From: Rugalucina vietnamica
Lineage: Eukaryota > Mollusca > Bivalvia > Lucinida > Lucinidae
DNA length: 64,000 bases
NCBI GenBank assembly: GCA_964017185.1
Contig: OZ024873.1
Span: 46,548,760 to 46,612,759, forward strand
Reading direction: 5' to 3'
Below the pieces are notes generated by a model. It was given only the letters and a program-made list of their open reading frames with translations. It did no database searches and had not been told where the DNA came from. How positions within the stretch are numbered: the stretch's first letter is position 1; every line of letters starts with the position of its first letter. The position numbers were made by a program, and so were the translations under genes. Below are positions 61,701 through 64,000 of the stretch, piece by piece.

Positions 61701-62437
61701 ATTTATAGTATCAGCAAACTTACCAATGACTACTTTATTTCTGGAAAGCTTCCAACATTTGCTTTAAGAATCGTTGTTCACTATAGAAACGTTAAAAGTG
61801 GGGTGCCCTTACATGTAGCTATCATAGTGACGTCATATATTACGTCATAATTTGCCAGTGGAATTGAATTTACAAGGGAATACACCATTATTATAGCAGT
61901 CATAACCAAGACAATTAATGTACATAATTTCATAAAATTCCATGCGTGGGCAAACTCCCATGTTAATTTCCCATACCCTGTAACAGGCCCTTTGCTGGAT
62001 GAATCCTGAATGTTCCTCAGTGCTATATAAGGGCTACAAATTTTCATAAGGACAGTCTTTGGGTACTGTTACTATTAAGAAGTCAAAATCTATCTTACTG
62101 GAATTTAAACTTATTCTTGGATTACTTTGTGATATTCGATTCTGGATTGGGACATAGTGCTATTTTGAAACAAACTTTAATTCTTGGGATCAGAAACTGA
62201 TACAGACTTGTGTTAAAAAATTCTGAGGGACATTCAGACATTCTTTAAGGGAATTAACATCTTGAAAGGTATTGTACATTCATTTTTGTTTGATTGTATA
62301 TATGCTTTTGATTGTTTCACATGTAATTACTGGTTAAATCACTTCTAAATAGATTTGTTAAATTTTAAACAAAGCTTGTTGCTGGCTAACCAACTTGTTG
62401 GTTTCCTTAATCTTCTAGTTACGCCTGGCACGTAACA
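58702..62437 (+). repeat. 3' LTR of the Gmr1-like element, split by a TIR element
   Basis: LTR parts 58702-59081 and 61991-62437, about 827 bp together. Preceded by polypurine tract GAAGAGGGGAAG (58690-58701). Confidence 0.9.
59082..61990. mobile_element. 2.9-kb non-autonomous TIR element in the 3' LTR
   Basis: Ends GGGGGTGTTACA and TGTAACAGGCCC, with an offset second inverted block TGCCCACGCATGGA (about 59099, and its complement near 61943). Comparison with the other LTR shows a clean insertion between GAA and TTT with no target duplication visible. AT-rich, no significant coding frame. Confidence 0.68.
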
Positions 62438-62688
62438 AATGTGCCTCATTATAATGCCGTTTTCAATATATCACGGTCATCTCATGGCTCCCAAATTGAT
62501 TATTTTGCTATATGTCTATAGAAAGTAACTTCGTTATAACAGGGTTCACTTATAACACGGCCTGAATCTTACAACCCCAAAGATAGCATTGATGTCGCGT
62601 CAGATGTTCGTGCACAATAACGTTACAAGAAAATATTGAAGCCGGTATCATAGCATCGCGGCTAAAGTGTGGTCTAATGCATATTTTT
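62438..62688. other. Intron 18 between the retroelement and the family A element
   Basis: GTTATAA-rich repeat remnants (CTTCGTTATAACAGGGTTCA, CTTATAACACGG). No coding seen; no OSBPL9 exon found. Confidence 0.55.
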
Positions 62689-64000
62689 AGCTCACCTGAG
62701 CCGTAAGGCTCACAAGGTGAGCTTATAGTATACCCATGCTCCGGCGTCCGTCCGTCCGTCCGTCGTCCGTCCGTCGTCCACCATTTTCAAAGATCTTCTC
62801 CTCTGAAACCGCTTGGCCAATCAAAGCCAAATTTTACATGAAGCATCTATGGGAAGGGGGAACCAATGTGTATATAAATAATCCAGGTCACATGACCAAG
62901 ATGGCCGCCATGCCCATATATGGTAAAAACCCTTCAAAAATCTTCTTCTCCGGAACCACTGGACCGATTTCAACCAAACTTGGCATGAAGCATTAATGGC
63001 TCAAGCACTACAATGTGTATATAAATCATGACCCTATGATGACCTTGACCTATTTTACGGCAAGATCAACATAGGTCGCGAATGCATTTGAATGGGAAAA
63101 ATTGTTAAATCGTCATTTAAAGGAAAAATCTTGCAGAAAATGAGCAGTAGGACTGAATATTAATGATTCTGAAAAAAATTGGGCACCAGGGGCTCATCCG
63201 CCCCCACCCCGGGGCAATATACATGTATATCTCCATAATATTCAAACATCTTCTCCTCTGAAACCGCTTGGCCAATCAAAGCGAAATTTTATGTGAAGCA
63301 TCAATAGGAAGGGGTAACAAATATGTATATAAAAAATCCAGGTCACATGACCAAGATGGCTGCCATGCCCATATATGGTAAAAAACGTTCAAAAATCTTC
63401 TTCTCCAGAACCGGTTGACCGATTTCAACGAAACTTGACACGAAGCATCGATGGCTCAAGCACTACAATGTGTATATAAATCATGACCCTGTGATGACCT
63501 TGACCTATTTTACGGGAAGGTCAACATAGGTCACCAATGCATTTGAATGGGGAAAACTTTTAAAATGTCATTTAAAGTGAAAGTCTTGCAGGAAATGGGC
63601 AGTAGGACTGGATATTAATGATTCTGAAAAAAATTGGACCCCAGGGGCTCATGTGCCCCCACCCCGGGGCAATATACATGTATATTTCCATAATATTCAA
63701 ACGTCTTCTCTTCTGAAACCGCTTGGCCAAACAAAGCCAAATTTTAAGTGAAGCATTTATAGAATGGGGGAATCAATGTATATATAAATAATCTAAGTCA
63801 CATGACCAAGATGGCCGCCATGCCCATATATGGTAAAAACCGATCAAAAATCATCTTCTCTGAAACCAATAGACTGATTTCAAGGAAACTTGGCGTGAGG
63901 CATCGATGGCTAAAGTACTCCAATGTATATATAAATCATGACCCTGTGATGACCTTGACCAAGTTTATGGCAAGGTCAACATGGGTTTCCTGTGCATCTG
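62689..64000 (+). mobile_element. Helentron-like element, family A, cut by window edge
   Basis: Starts AGCTCACCTGAGCC with the CGTCCGTCCG stretch and at least three tandem units; the 3' hairpin is not reached. Confidence 0.62.

Larger units (their letters stand above)
36390..62437 (+). mobile_element. Ty3/gypsy LTR retrotransposon fossil, Gmr1-like (integrase before RT), with nested insertions
   Basis: Lies in OSBPL9 intron 18. Total span 26.0 kb; about 6.9 kb after allowing for four inserted blocks. Flanks share AATG (36386-36389, 62438-62441). LTRs begin TGTTATGTATGAC and end GGCACGTAACA. Order: LTR, PBS resembling the complement of tRNA-Pro (TGGGGGCTCG), Gag with coiled coil and SCAN-like domain, CCHC knuckle, protease, integrase, RT, RNase H, polypurine tract, LTR. 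Integrase upstream of RT is the hallmark of Gmr1-type Ty3/gypsy elements. The LTR pair differs by about one substitution and one homopolymer step by eye, so it is young. It is broken by insertions in both LTRs and the interior (four main blocks). Confidence 0.88.

Noticed and set aside
61781-62047. 88-codon minus-strand frame with a hydrophobic stretch
   Set aside because: Crosses the border between the TIR element and the LTR, so it is an accidental frame.
59082-62688. Terminal exons of OSBPL9 within the window
   Set aside because: No segment encoding a WKDVTFNLKI-like stretch with a matching phase-2 acceptor was seen; this region is mobile-element or intron DNA.

Overview
The window looks like nuclear DNA of a bivalve mollusc. 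It is AT-rich, its genes are intron-rich with canonical GT-AG splice sites, and it is packed with small palindromic elements, tRNA-derived SINEs and tandem-repeat-cored elements opening with AGCTCACCTGAG-type hairpins, a repeat flavour I associate with bivalves. The two host genes were recognised by protein similarity recalled from their human relatives; the species cannot be named from sequence alone.

Left part (1-10.4 kb, minus strand): a DEPDC1-type gene (DEP domain, RhoGAP-like domain split by a 350-residue Ser/Arg-rich exon). Nine coding exons are visible; the C-terminal end lies left of the window and the first coding exon is uncertain. Centre (11.5-35.5 kb, plus strand): an OSBPL9-type oxysterol-binding-protein-related gene. 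Eighteen coding exons (666 codons) carry a PH domain, an exact FFAT motif (EFFDADE) and most of the lipid-transfer domain with EQVSHHPP. About 70 C-terminal residues lie beyond the window. The two genes are head to head across about 1.1 kb.

OSBPL9 introns hold two families of degenerate tandem exon copies (of the FFAT exon and of a lipid-domain exon), many roughly 230-bp palindromic MITEs that often abut splice acceptors, a hAT-like element built on GGGTCGTTTCGCCC arrays, and several Helentron-like elements with minisatellite cores (periods about 146, 310 and 457 bp).

Right part (36.4-62.4 kb): intron 18 carries a nested set of mobile-element fossils. The host element is a Ty3/gypsy element of the Gmr1 type, with integrase upstream of reverse transcriptase and a SCAN-like Gag, bounded by LTRs of about 828 bp that look almost identical. 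Its 5' LTR holds a second, younger Ty3/gypsy element (198-bp LTRs identical by eye, minus strand). A 6.8-kb non-coding tandem composite sits between protease and integrase, a long-inverted-repeat DNA element sits inside integrase and itself holds further insertions, and a 2.9-kb TIR element sits in the 3' LTR. From 62.7 kb another Helentron-like copy runs to the window edge. No CRISPR array, rRNA or true tRNA gene was seen.
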